From Sphingobacterium siyangense (GTDB lineage Bacteria; Bacteroidota; Bacteroidia; Sphingobacteriales; Sphingobacteriaceae), in contig NZ_VLKR01000020.1 of NCBI RefSeq assembly GCF_007830445.1, forward strand, positions 1 through 64,000: 64,000 bases of DNA, written 5' to 3'. The translations under genes and the position numbers were made by a program. Positions within the stretch are counted from its first letter, which is position 1; each line of letters begins with the position of its first letter. The notes beneath the pieces were generated by a model that was given only the letters and a program-made list of their open reading frames with translations, did no database searches and was not told the origin of the DNA. This document shows, piece by piece, positions 37,255 through 46,634 of this stretch.

Positions 37255-37300
37255 CCAATCGTTTGTCTCCAGACACGAGGCGCTGAAGACAAACGATTGG
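37255..37300. terminator. Bidirectional hairpin between convergent genes
   Basis: 14-bp perfect inverted repeat CCAATCGTTTGTCT / AGACAAACGATTGG with an 18-nt loop, placed 37 bp after the TBDR stop and 60 bp before the stop of the convergent barrel gene. No strong T-run on either side. Confidence 0.65.
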
Positions 37301-37360
37301 ATTAATGAGACAAGCTCATGCTTCCAACAATACGCTTATTTATTCACTGTTTTTAAGTTA

Positions 37361-38053
37361 CTAAAACCGATAGCCAACTGAAATACCCAAGGAGCGATTA
37401 CGTATAGCATTCCCGGATTTATAATCCCCCCATTTGGATTCTAAATTGGCAATTCCTTTCTGAAATTCTATACCGACAAGATAATGTTCCCTAAAAAGAT
37501 AGTTTACTTTTGCACGAGCGCCATAATCAAAAGGTCTCCCAAGTGTATAATCCCCATACTCACCTTCACTCGAATCATTTTTGAACTTGATATCTCCCTT
37601 GTTATCAATTGCAATATCGTCCAGGTAAACAGATTCTGAAGTTTTCCATTTCCCGCCCAATCCATAACCGATATAAGGGCCTATACCGACCTCCAACTTA
37701 CCTGTACCGATCGTAGCATTAAAGACAACATCGATAGGCATTTCTATATAAGACGTATTCGCTTTAAAATCTTTACCCCAGCCTATAAAACTTCCATCTT
37801 TTCGTTTAAAGCCCCGTTTAGCAAACACAAATGCCGGTTCTAAAGAGAAATTATCGCTGAGGCGTAATGTGGGACCGAGTCCCAAATACAGGCCTCCGAC
37901 CGCGGCCGTGCTGGCCTTATCGCCCGCTTTATTTTTAGCATCCACATTTGAAAAGGCGACTCCGGCTTTTACATTCCATTTTGTCTGTGCATAGCCTGCA
38001 TATGCTCCAAGTGACAGACATAACAATAACGCGGTTTTTTTGATATTCATCAT
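37361..38053 (-). CDS. Outer membrane beta-barrel protein (PorT/OMP_b-brl_2-like)
   Basis: 230 residues from the first of two adjacent ATGs (38053 and 38050); the longer frame to 38155 has no plausible leader. The signal peptide (KTALLLCLSLGAYAGYAQ) is followed by alternating beta-barrel strands: WNVKAGVAFSNVDAK, GGLYLGLGPTLRLSDNFSLE, IGIGPYIGYGLGG-type repeats, and a terminal LGISVGYRF ending in the aromatic expected for barrel insertion. Small eight- to ten-stranded barrels of this type are common in Bacteroidota and mostly uncharacterised. No link to the neighbouring receptor beyond convergence. Confidence 0.85.
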   Translation of the reverse strand: MMNIKKTALLLCLSLGAYAGYAQTKWNVKAGVAFSNVDAKNKAGDKASTAAVGGLYLGLGPTLRLSDNFSLEPAFVFAKRGFKRKDGSFIGWGKDFKANTSYIEMPIDVVFNATIGTGKLEVGIGPYIGYGLGGKWKTSESVYLDDIAIDNKGDIKFKNDSSEGEYGDYTLGRPFDYGARAKVNYLFREHYLVGIEFQKGIANLESKWGDYKSGNAIRNRSLGISVGYRF

Positions 38054-38309
38054 ACGAAAAGAAATAGGTTTACATAATTTCCTTATTAAACGACAATCGC
38101 TTACAGACGCTACACTGACCTTTGAATTATTGATCCAAATACTCCCAGCAGGCATACCTTTCTAAACAGATATTAACCAAAAATCTTTCGATTTTTAGGC
38201 AGGCTGTTACGAAAACGATTGCGAGAAAACGTCCTTATTGTTCTCTATCAATACTGTAAATTCACTTCACAGAAAATTCATTTTTCAGACCAATTAAATC
38301 TAAAAGCCT

Positions 38310-41300
38310 ATGATCAAGATCAAGAACACATCCGTTTCGACGAATCGTTGGATGTATCCGGCAATACCATTATCCTGCTTGTTGGTCGTATCTAGCCTGA
38401 CAACACAAGCGACTCCATTTGCACCTGTTAAGACAAACAGCAAGCTTTCACTGGCCATGCAGCAGACAACCATTCGGGGTAAGGTTTTAGACAAAGATGG
38501 CAAAGGCATCGCCAATGTCACCGTTCAGATTAAAGGAACGAATCTAGCAACATCGACCAATGCAAGTGGTTCATTCGAAATCAAAAGTCAACAGAACGAC
38601 GCAACATTGGTTTTCACGAGCATCGGTTATAAGAGTATCGAAACGAAGGCACAAGCTGGCAACCCGCTTACGATCACCTTGGAGAATGAGTCCAAGGGAC
38701 TCGACGAGGTTGTTGTTGTCGGTTTTGGTACACAGAAAAAAGAAAATGTAACCGGTTCGGTCTCTTCCATCCAGATGTCCGAGGTTGTGGAAAGCAGACC
38801 TGTAACCTCCTTGTCAGCTGGTCTAGCTGGACAGGCGCCGGGATTATATGTTAATCAGGGCTCAGGCAGACCGGGCAGTGATGGGGGAACACTACGTGTT
38901 CGCGGACAGGGAACACTCAATAATGCCAATCCACTTGTCGTGATCGACGGTGTTATTGGCGACATGAACTTGATCAACCCACAAGATGTCGAAAGCATAT
39001 CGGTTTTAAAAGATGCTGCTTCAGCGTCAATTTATGGTTCAAGAGCCGCAAATGGTGTTATCCTCATTACAACGAAAAAGGGTAAATCGGAGCAATTTAA
39101 AGTTATTTACAACAATTATTTCTCGAGTCAAAAACCATCCAATACCATTGGAATGGTTTCCAACTATGCCAACTATATGGAGCTGATCAATGAAGGCTAT
39201 CGCAATGGCGATCCAAATGCTAAGCCCATATTTTCGCAGGAAAAAATTGACCTTTGGCGCCAGGACGCAGGACAGGATCCATTGAAATATCCCAATACGG
39301 ACTGGGTTTCGGACCTTTTCCAGAACAAAATCAGCCAAAACCACAACCTTTCCTTTACCGGAGGTAGTGACAAAATCAAGTTCTTTGGTTCCTACGGCCT
39401 CCTCAATAACCCTGGAATCATCGAACAAGCAACCTATAAACGTCATACCGGACGTATCAATCTAGAAGCTGATGTAAAACCTTGGTTAACGTTGGGAGCC
39501 AATATCAATGGTGTCGTTTCCAAAACAGATATAGGCACCAATATCATCGATGATGTATTTACTTTTGCCGCAGCAAGTACTCCGGGGATGGTCCTGCGTG
39601 CTCCAGATGGAAGATTTGGTTCGCCAAACAATCCGGAAGATGACCCACAGTCTAACAACGTGCTACACCGCCTTTATGCGCAGAAAGGCAACATCAACAA
39701 AAACCGTTTCGTGTCGCGCTTCTACGGAAAACTGAAACCCGTCGAGGGACTTTCCATCGAAGGATCGTACACCTATACCTATGACGATGATTTCGTCTAC
39801 TCTCAACCCGTGTTCAATGACCGGTGGAACTTTTTGACAAATACAATTGCCTCAGCGGGTACAGGCCGTTCGTCGGTAACTAACGAATCAATCAAATCCC
39901 ACCGCTATTACATGGATGGAATTGCCAAATATAAAAACAAGCTCTTTGAGAAACTGAACTATGAAGTCATGGTGGGTGCCAGCCAGGAGTATTTTAAAGA
40001 TGGTTGGTTTGCGGCATCCAAACTCGACCTTGTAGATCCATCCCTGACCGTTCTGAATGCGGCGACTATGGATGCCTCCGCTTCTGGCAATATCACCGAT
40101 TGGGCTATGCGTTCGTTTTTTGGCCGGATCAACCTATCCTGGGATGACAAATATTTGTTGGAAGCCAATCTACGGACAGACGGTTCATCTCGTTTTATGA
40201 GCGGAAAAAGCAGATGGGGAACATTTCCATCCGCTTCCTTTGGCTGGAAAGTTTCCTCAGAAGACTTTTATGACATCAAATGGATGCCTAACCTGAAATT
40301 CCGTGCATCATATGGTGCCTTAGGTAACAATGGAACCTCCGATGAGTCTTTCCGCAAAAACGCCAACATCAACAATTATGAATATCAAGCGCTTTATAAT
40401 CCAACAAACTATGTGTTAAACAACCAGCTCTATGTAGGTTTTGCGCAGACCGTATTGAGTAATGCGCTTCTGACTTGGGAAAACACTTATATCCTGAATG
40501 CTGGTTTAGATTTTGACCTTTTCAATTACAAACTAGGGGGCTCGATCGACGTTTTCAACAAAGTAACCGACAACATCTTAATCAACCTGCCTGCTCCGCT
40601 TGTCGTTGGAAATGCGACAATACCACGCACCAATGCGGCCAAAGTACGTAATAATGGTGTCGAGCTGAATTTGACTTACCGCGATAAAATTGGCGATAAT
40701 TTTAAATTCAACATTGGTGGCAACTTTACCTTTATTGACAATAAAGTGGTCAAATTTAAAGGCAATGACAAGTCTATCAGTGGTTCCAATTTACTTCAGG
40801 AAGGTTATGCCATTAATACCCAATATATCCTGTTGACCGACCGCATATTACAGACAGATGCTGATATGCAGCTCGTGCAACAGATGATCGATAATGCGCC
40901 AATCGATCCAAACACCAATCAAAAAGTAAATCCATTCGCATCCTATGGTACACCTAAAAAAGGGGATCTCTTGTATAAAGACACCAATGGAGACGGCGTC
41001 ATCAACGACAATGACCGGGTTCCGGTAGGTCATGGTACGGCGCCACGGATGACCTATGGTTTTAACATGGGATTCGATTATAAAGGATTTGATTTCTCGG
41101 TCTTCTTGCAAGGTAATGCAGGCAACAAAGTCGTGTGGACGGATGGTTATTACACACCCACTGTTCGCTGGGGCTATCAAATCAATCAGGAAATTGCTGA
41201 TGGCCGATGGACTGAAGGTGCAACAGATGCAAAATTCCCGCGATTGTTGCCTTATACCGATACAAGAAACACCAAAAACAGTGATTTCTGGTTACAGAAC

Positions 41301-41510
41301 AAGGCATTTATCCGCGTAAAAAATATCCAGCTGGGCTATACAATCCCGAACGATATCACTAAGCGGATACAGGTGCAAAACCTACGCGTATTTGCATCGC
41401 TGGAAAATTTTTGGACCATTACCAAATATAAAGGTTTCGATCCGGAGATCAGCGGTACCAACTATCCAACAATGAAACAGGCTGTTTTTGGCGTTAGCTT
41501 ATCTTTCTAA
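38310..41510 (+). CDS. SusC/RagA-family transporter of the glycosaminoglycan-type locus
   Basis: 1066 residues. Signal-anchor-like leader, CNA-B-like domain from about residue 50 (IRGKVLDKDGKGIANVTVQI), linker LDEVVVVGFGTQKKENVTGS, plug with LAGQAPGLYVNQGSGRPGSD, NPLVVIDGVIGDM and VESISVLKDAASASIYGSRA, then the barrel ending FGVSLSF. Partner SusD starts 121 bp downstream, a much larger gap than the 11-12 bp seen in three other pairs here. Followed by lyase and GH88 genes in the same direction, so its likely cargo is uronic-acid-containing oligosaccharide. No STN domain. Confidence 0.96.
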   Translation: MIKIKNTSVSTNRWMYPAIPLSCLLVVSSLTTQATPFAPVKTNSKLSLAMQQTTIRGKVLDKDGKGIANVTVQIKGTNLATSTNASGSFEIKSQQNDATLVFTSIGYKSIETKAQAGNPLTITLENESKGLDEVVVVGFGTQKKENVTGSVSSIQMSEVVESRPVTSLSAGLAGQAPGLYVNQGSGRPGSDGGTLRVRGQGTLNNANPLVVIDGVIGDMNLINPQDVESISVLKDAASASIYGSRAANGVILITTKKGKSEQFKVIYNNYFSSQKPSNTIGMVSNYANYMELINEGYRNGDPNAKPIFSQEKIDLWRQDAGQDPLKYPNTDWVSDLFQNKISQNHNLSFTGGSDKIKFFGSYGLLNNPGIIEQATYKRHTGRINLEADVKPWLTLGANINGVVSKTDIGTNIIDDVFTFAAASTPGMVLRAPDGRFGSPNNPEDDPQSNNVLHRLYAQKGNINKNRFVSRFYGKLKPVEGLSIEGSYTYTYDDDFVYSQPVFNDRWNFLTNTIASAGTGRSSVTNESIKSHRYYMDGIAKYKNKLFEKLNYEVMVGASQEYFKDGWFAASKLDLVDPSLTVLNAATMDASASGNITDWAMRSFFGRINLSWDDKYLLEANLRTDGSSRFMSGKSRWGTFPSASFGWKVSSEDFYDIKWMPNLKFRASYGALGNNGTSDESFRKNANINNYEYQALYNPTNYVLNNQLYVGFAQTVLSNALLTWENTYILNAGLDFDLFNYKLGGSIDVFNKVTDNILINLPAPLVVGNATIPRTNAAKVRNNGVELNLTYRDKIGDNFKFNIGGNFTFIDNKVVKFKGNDKSISGSNLLQEGYAINTQYILLTDRILQTDADMQLVQQMIDNAPIDPNTNQKVNPFASYGTPKKGDLLYKDTNGDGVINDNDRVPVGHGTAPRMTYGFNMGFDYKGFDFSVFLQGNAGNKVVWTDGYYTPTVRWGYQINQEIADGRWTEGATDAKFPRLLPYTDTRNTKNSDFWLQNKAFIRVKNIQLGYTIPNDITKRIQVQNLRVFASLENFWTITKYKGFDPEISGTNYPTMKQAVFGVSLSF

Positions 41511-41631
41511 TAAGAAAGAAATGTAACTGGAGGTATCCCCTTCCTGTATTAAATAAATTATGGACAAAAGTTGAGGAGGTGGTTTAACACCTTTGAATAT
41601 AACACATATCATGAATAATTAATTAAACCTC

Positions 41632-43335
41632 ATGAAAAAAATTTCACTACTCATAGCCGGATGCATTGCTTTATCATCTTGTTATAAGCTTGATACCAAC
41701 CCCTACAGTCAGGTAAGTGCTAGCACATTCTGGCAGAATGAAGACCAAGCCCTAGCTGGCGTACTGGGCTGTTATAATGATTTAAAGAAAGAAGCCACCT
41801 TTGGTTTGCAATTTTCTTACGATGGTCTTACCGATATTGGTCTGGGCTATGATCCCCCGGGTTTGGGCGAAGTGATCAGCGGTACTTTTACGGACCGTTC
41901 GTCAATTATTGTGGATAGATGGCAAGCGGGCTACGATCTTATCCAACGTTGTAATCATGCAATCGCGCATATCCAGCCTATGACCATAGACAAGGCCAAA
42001 CAGGAGGGCTTTATTGCGGAAGCGAAGTTCTTACGTGCGCTGATGTACTTCCAGCTCACCAATCTATATGGCGCCTTGCCGATATACGATGAAACTGTCG
42101 ACTTGAACAAAGATTTCGCTGATCTTAAAAATAGTCGCTCTTCTGTAGAAGATGTCAATAAGTTTATCCTCAATGACCTGAACTATGCAATTGAGAAATT
42201 GCCGGTAAGCTATGATGCAAAGTATTATGGAAGAATCACTAAAGGTGCAGCGTATGCTTTGAGAGGGAAAGTAGCCCTTTACAATAAAGATTGGGCTGGA
42301 GCAATCCGGGATTTTGAAGAGATTGTTTACAACAAGACCAACACGTATGGCTATAGTTTAAACACAAGCTACTCGGCCTTATTCACCATGGATGGTGATC
42401 AATCGCCGGAGATGATTTTTGCCATTCAGAATATGGGTGGTACGGGTTTCCCTTATGGTATGCCCATGGCCTTCTATATGGGAACGCGTTCAACCTTTGG
42501 TAGCGACTGGAACAACTGTATGCCGAGCACACGTCTTGCTGATCGCTACGAAAACCGAGATGGTAGTCCATTCAACTGGAATGATTATTTCCCCAACTAT
42601 ACAACCGATAATGCGGTCAAAAAACAGGCGATGGAGTCTACGCAATCTGGCGGCACACTTACCAAAGTACCAGATACAGCAAAACTGCGTCAGATCTATG
42701 CCAATCGCGATCCTCGGATGAATCAAACCTTGATCGTACCATATTCGCATTACTTAGGATGGAATGCAAACAAAGAAAGAGATATGCAGCTGATATTGGC
42801 AACCGGTGTAAACGAAAACTTTGGTCAGATCCGCAACAATCGGGGTTGGTACACCTATCTATGGCGGAAATTTGTTCCTGAAGGAAACCTAAAAGGCGCC
42901 ATTACCGATCGTGCACATACACCGATCAATTTCCCTATCATACGTTTGGGCGATGTACTTTTGATGCTTTCCGAAGCGTACAACGAGTCCAATCAATTGG
43001 ATAAAGCGATTACTGAGCTTAACAAAGTACGTACACGCTCTAAAATGCCCGCACTAAATAGTGGCAGCTCATTTTTGGTTGTCGGTAACAAAGCAGATAT
43101 GAGTAAACGTATCCAGCACGAACGGGCCGTAGAACTAGCAGGTGAAGGATGGCGTTATTTTGATCTTAAGCGCTGGAACCTCTTAGAAAGCGTCTCCAAA
43201 GACTACATCGAAAAAAGTATTACTGGAGACAATCTCGTCACCCGGGGTTACCAAAGCCGTCATAAGCTTTGGCCAATACCAGGGCAAGAGATTGAAATGA
43301 ACCCGGCATTACTACCACAAAATCAAGATTGGTAA
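41632..43335 (+). CDS. RagB/SusD-family lipoprotein
   Basis: 567 residues, lipobox Cys at residue 17 (IALSSC). Classical RagB/SusD architecture: NEDQALAGVLGCYNDL near residue 40, the AEAKFLRALMYFQLTNLYG helix at about 125-145, RLGDVLLMLSEAYNE (about 440) and VELAGEGWRYFDLKRWNLL (about 500), ending MNPALLPQNQDW. Differs from the SusD-like_2 type lipoproteins at 10188, 16866 and 27249. Surface binding partner of the SusC upstream; the lyase gene follows with only 2 bp between stop and ATG, so enzyme and binder are translated together. Confidence 0.95.
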   Translation: MKKISLLIAGCIALSSCYKLDTNPYSQVSASTFWQNEDQALAGVLGCYNDLKKEATFGLQFSYDGLTDIGLGYDPPGLGEVISGTFTDRSSIIVDRWQAGYDLIQRCNHAIAHIQPMTIDKAKQEGFIAEAKFLRALMYFQLTNLYGALPIYDETVDLNKDFADLKNSRSSVEDVNKFILNDLNYAIEKLPVSYDAKYYGRITKGAAYALRGKVALYNKDWAGAIRDFEEIVYNKTNTYGYSLNTSYSALFTMDGDQSPEMIFAIQNMGGTGFPYGMPMAFYMGTRSTFGSDWNNCMPSTRLADRYENRDGSPFNWNDYFPNYTTDNAVKKQAMESTQSGGTLTKVPDTAKLRQIYANRDPRMNQTLIVPYSHYLGWNANKERDMQLILATGVNENFGQIRNNRGWYTYLWRKFVPEGNLKGAITDRAHTPINFPIIRLGDVLLMLSEAYNESNQLDKAITELNKVRTRSKMPALNSGSSFLVVGNKADMSKRIQHERAVELAGEGWRYFDLKRWNLLESVSKDYIEKSITGDNLVTRGYQSRHKLWPIPGQEIEMNPALLPQNQDW

Positions 43336-43337
43336 TT

Positions 43338-45266
43338 ATGAGAATTTACTTAATCCTACTATTTTTCCTTAGCAGTTTTTCTTTCCAAAGACTGCTAGGG
43401 AAAGATCTGAACCTGCTAACAGGAGCATTTAAACAAGAGAACCTGAAAGCCAGCCTAGGCAATGACAAATCTTGGGTTCCCTACCCGGCTTATTCCGACC
43501 GTTTAGCCTGGGATAAGCTGATGGCTCCCTTTAAAGAGCGTATTATAAAAAAGGGAAACGAGGCCCTGAACTACCAGTGGCAGGTCGTCAAAGCAACCGA
43601 CTACCTTGAATATGAGCGTTCAGGCAACCGCAGCATAATGGAAAAGCCAATGAACGAAAATTGTACTGCGCTGACCAACCTACTGTTGGCGGAGCTTGCA
43701 GAAGGACAGGGGCGCTTTGTTGACCAAATCCTAAACGGCAGTTGGCAATTGACGGAAATGGCAACATGGTCTCTCTCGGCACACCTTGGGGCCTTTCAGT
43801 CCAGTAAGCGATCATTGCCGCAAGAGCGCACACAAGTAGTCGATCTGATGGCCGGTGATGTAGGCTCTCTCCTCTCCTGGGTTCATTATTTCTTCCGCGA
43901 TACGTTCAATACAATAAACCCCGAAATCAGTACCCGTCTAAAACAACAGATCCAACAACGCATTATACAGCCCTATCTGGATCGTAACGACATGTGGTGG
44001 CAGGCATTTGAACTCAAGGAAGGACAGTTGGTCAATAACTGGAATCCATGGTGTAACTTTAATGTTCTTACGGCCTTACTTTTGGTTGAGGACAATCCCG
44101 ATATACAACTGGCGGGAATTTATAAGACAATGTCTTCTGTGGATCGCTTTATCAATTATGTCAAAACAGACGGTGCCTGCGAAGAGGGACCCTCCTATTG
44201 GGGACATGCTGCGGGCAAACTGTACGATTATTTAAAAATACTTTCGCTTGCCACCAAGGGCAAGATCAATATTTTTGATAAACCTGTAATTCGCGATATG
44301 GGTGAGTACATCGCACAATCCTATATTGGCGGAGATAAATGGGTAGTTAATTTTGCCGATGCTTCGGCAAAAGGTGGCGGCGATCCACTATTGATCTACC
44401 GTTATGGACAGGATGTCAATAGTAGCGAGATGATGCAATTTGCCCGATATATGGAAAATACCGGCGACAAAACTGCAAATTTCAAACCTTCAAGGGATAT
44501 TTTTCGCGCCTTCGAGGACCTGAGATGCTATCCACAATTAGAGCGTGTTACCGCTTCACTCCCTCAAAATAATGCCAAGTGGTATCCGGAAACACAATTT
44601 ATATATCTAAAAAAGGGCCCGTTTTTCTTTGCCGCCAAAGGTGGTTTCAATAATGAAAGTCACAACCATAACGATGTCGGGAGTTTTATCTTATACGCGG
44701 ATCAACAACCACTGTTCATTGACGCCGGTGTCGGCACCTATACCAAAAAGACCTTTAGCGATGACAGATACAGTATCTGGACAATGCAGAGTGCTTACCA
44801 TAATGTTCCGATGATCAATGGAGCAGACCAATCTTTTGGAAAGGAATATAAAGCTGAAAATGTGGCATTTCTGCCTGCACAAAATAGATTCCAACTTGAT
44901 ATTGGAAAAGCATATCCGAAGTCGGCGAATGTTGAACACTGGAATAGAAGTTACACCCTCGTACAAAATGGGCTGGACATTCAGGATGAGTTTAAAATCA
45001 CAGGTCCTAAGCAGGCCAATATCATCCATTTTCTTGTTGCTCAGGAACCAAAAATTGGCAAAGGGGAAATCCGCCTCAATAATGGGCACGCAACCCTACA
45101 CTTTGATGCTGGACAGTTCACGGCGAGCTACGATGTCATTCCTCAAGATGACCCACGTTTGAGTCAGGTATGGGGTAAGGAACTCTATCGCATCAAACTC
45201 ACCGCTAAAAGCATCAAATCCGCTGGAAAATATACCTTTACGATTCGCCAAGAGGCTATAAAATAA
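43338..45266 (+). CDS. Heparinase II/III-family polysaccharide lyase
   Basis: 642 residues from the ATG at 43338; a TTG frame from 43329 would overlap the SusD stop and is rejected. Signal peptide, then an alpha/alpha toroid with NNWNPWCNFNVL (about 232) and EEGPSYWGHAAGKLYDY (about 281), then a beta-sandwich with NNESHNHNDVGSFILYAD (about 438-455), the conserved His-rich segment of this superfamily. It cleaves uronic-acid polysaccharides by beta-elimination. I cannot tell PL12, PL15, PL21 or PL33 apart by eye, so heparan sulfate, hyaluronan, chondroitin or another uronate polymer are all possible. The neighbouring GH88 would remove the unsaturated uronate made by this enzyme. Confidence 0.9.
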   Translation: MRIYLILLFFLSSFSFQRLLGKDLNLLTGAFKQENLKASLGNDKSWVPYPAYSDRLAWDKLMAPFKERIIKKGNEALNYQWQVVKATDYLEYERSGNRSIMEKPMNENCTALTNLLLAELAEGQGRFVDQILNGSWQLTEMATWSLSAHLGAFQSSKRSLPQERTQVVDLMAGDVGSLLSWVHYFFRDTFNTINPEISTRLKQQIQQRIIQPYLDRNDMWWQAFELKEGQLVNNWNPWCNFNVLTALLLVEDNPDIQLAGIYKTMSSVDRFINYVKTDGACEEGPSYWGHAAGKLYDYLKILSLATKGKINIFDKPVIRDMGEYIAQSYIGGDKWVVNFADASAKGGGDPLLIYRYGQDVNSSEMMQFARYMENTGDKTANFKPSRDIFRAFEDLRCYPQLERVTASLPQNNAKWYPETQFIYLKKGPFFFAAKGGFNNESHNHNDVGSFILYADQQPLFIDAGVGTYTKKTFSDDRYSIWTMQSAYHNVPMINGADQSFGKEYKAENVAFLPAQNRFQLDIGKAYPKSANVEHWNRSYTLVQNGLDIQDEFKITGPKQANIIHFLVAQEPKIGKGEIRLNNGHATLHFDAGQFTASYDVIPQDDPRLSQVWGKELYRIKLTAKSIKSAGKYTFTIRQEAIK

Positions 45267-45310
45267 AAAGAATCAGATTATTATGTAACTTACTAAGAAT
45301 ATAAGCCGTT

Positions 45311-46567
45311 ATGAAAAAAAGAAAACCTGGTCTAAAAGCACTTTTTGTGATCACATCCAGTCTGATTGCACTGAGTTTTACAGATCAAAAACCAAGCTTT
45401 ATTGACACAAGTTTTAGAGCTGCAGAAAAACAATATCAATTTTTAGAACAAGCAGCAGAAAAGCAGCACAAATTTCCACGCACATTGAGTCCTGCAGGAA
45501 AACTGGTAGGGACAGACGAATGGGATTGGACCGGCGGTTTCTTTCCAGGGTCACTATGGTATATCTACAACCATACCCATAATAAAGAGACCGAAGCTGC
45601 GGCGATCAAATGGACAGAGGCGCTTGAAAAAGCCAAAGACCTTGATCAACATCATGATATTGGTTTTGTGATGTATTGTTCCTATGGCAATGCCATTAAA
45701 TACCTTAAAGATCCCAAAAAGGTTGCCGCTTACAAGGATATCCTCATCCACTCGGCCAATACTGCGCTTAAACGTTATAATCCGCAGGTGGGCGTCATCA
45801 AATCATGGAACGAGAAGAAGTCTTGGGACGGCAAGACCCTATGGAAATATCCAGTCATTATCGACAACATGATGAACCTGGAAATGCTGTGTTATGTGTC
45901 CGACTTGACTGGAGATACCAAATATAAGGATGTGGCCATCAGTCATGCCACCCAAACCATGAAAAACCATTTTCGTAAAGACCACAGTACTTACCATGTT
46001 GTCGATTACGATGGTAATGGCCATGCTATCCACCAACAAACGAACCAAGGCTATGCCGACAATTCAACCTGGGCACGCGGTCAAGCCTGGGCTATTTATG
46101 GATTTACCATGATGTACCGGGAGACCAAAAAACCAGAATTTCTTAAAACGGCAAAAGCGGCGGCAAAGTTTTACATGACCCATCCGAATCTTCCAAAAAA
46201 TAAAATTCCGTATTGGGATTTTAATGCCGGAAAGCCGGGTTATAAATCGGATGCCGATTTTTCTTCCTTGAAATTAAATTTTGTGCCGCGCGATGCCTCA
46301 GCTGCAGCCATTGTTGCTTCTGCACTGATTGAACTCTCAACAATGACCACTGGCACCGAAAGCAAATCCTACTTGACATTTGCTCAGGAAAGCCTGCAAA
46401 CACTATCAGGAGCCACCTATTTTGCTAAATATGCAAGCAATGGCGGTTTCTTATTGCAGCATAGTGTGGGTAGCTTACCCCATCATTCGGAAATCGATGT
46501 TCCGCTGACCTATGCAGATTATTATTATCTGGAAGGTTTGACACGGTTGGAGCAGCTCAAAAAATAA
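45311..46567 (+). CDS. GH88 unsaturated glucuronyl hydrolase
   Basis: 418 residues with a signal peptide. GH88 alpha/alpha-barrel signatures: TDEWDWTGGFFPGSLWYIY (about 68-86), LDQHHDIGFVMYCSYG (about 111-126) with Asp116, and YPVIIDNMMNLEML (about 180-193) with Asp185; these correspond to the two catalytic acids of unsaturated glucuronyl hydrolases. Later WARGQAWAIYGFTMMY supports the family. The enzyme hydrates the double bond of the delta-4,5 uronate left at the non-reducing end by lyases, releasing it from the disaccharide. It is 44 bp downstream of the heparinase-family lyase and ends at a strong terminator. Confidence 0.95.
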   Translation: MKKRKPGLKALFVITSSLIALSFTDQKPSFIDTSFRAAEKQYQFLEQAAEKQHKFPRTLSPAGKLVGTDEWDWTGGFFPGSLWYIYNHTHNKETEAAAIKWTEALEKAKDLDQHHDIGFVMYCSYGNAIKYLKDPKKVAAYKDILIHSANTALKRYNPQVGVIKSWNEKKSWDGKTLWKYPVIIDNMMNLEMLCYVSDLTGDTKYKDVAISHATQTMKNHFRKDHSTYHVVDYDGNGHAIHQQTNQGYADNSTWARGQAWAIYGFTMMYRETKKPEFLKTAKAAAKFYMTHPNLPKNKIPYWDFNAGKPGYKSDADFSSLKLNFVPRDASAAAIVASALIELSTMTTGTESKSYLTFAQESLQTLSGATYFAKYASNGGFLLQHSVGSLPHHSEIDVPLTYADYYYLEGLTRLEQLKK

Positions 46568-46610
46568 AAATACAAAGGGGAGATATTTAATATCTCCCCT
46601 TTGTATTTTT
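46566..46610. terminator. Long bidirectional terminator between GH88 and PL8 genes
   Basis: Perfect 21-bp inverted repeat around a TTA loop (46566-46586 with 46590-46610), with A-run at the left base and T-run at the right base. It starts within the GH88 stop and ends 24 bp before the stop of the convergent PL8 gene, so it can serve both. Confidence 0.95.
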
Positions 46611-46634
46611 ATAAGCTTTCCAATTGAATCTGGA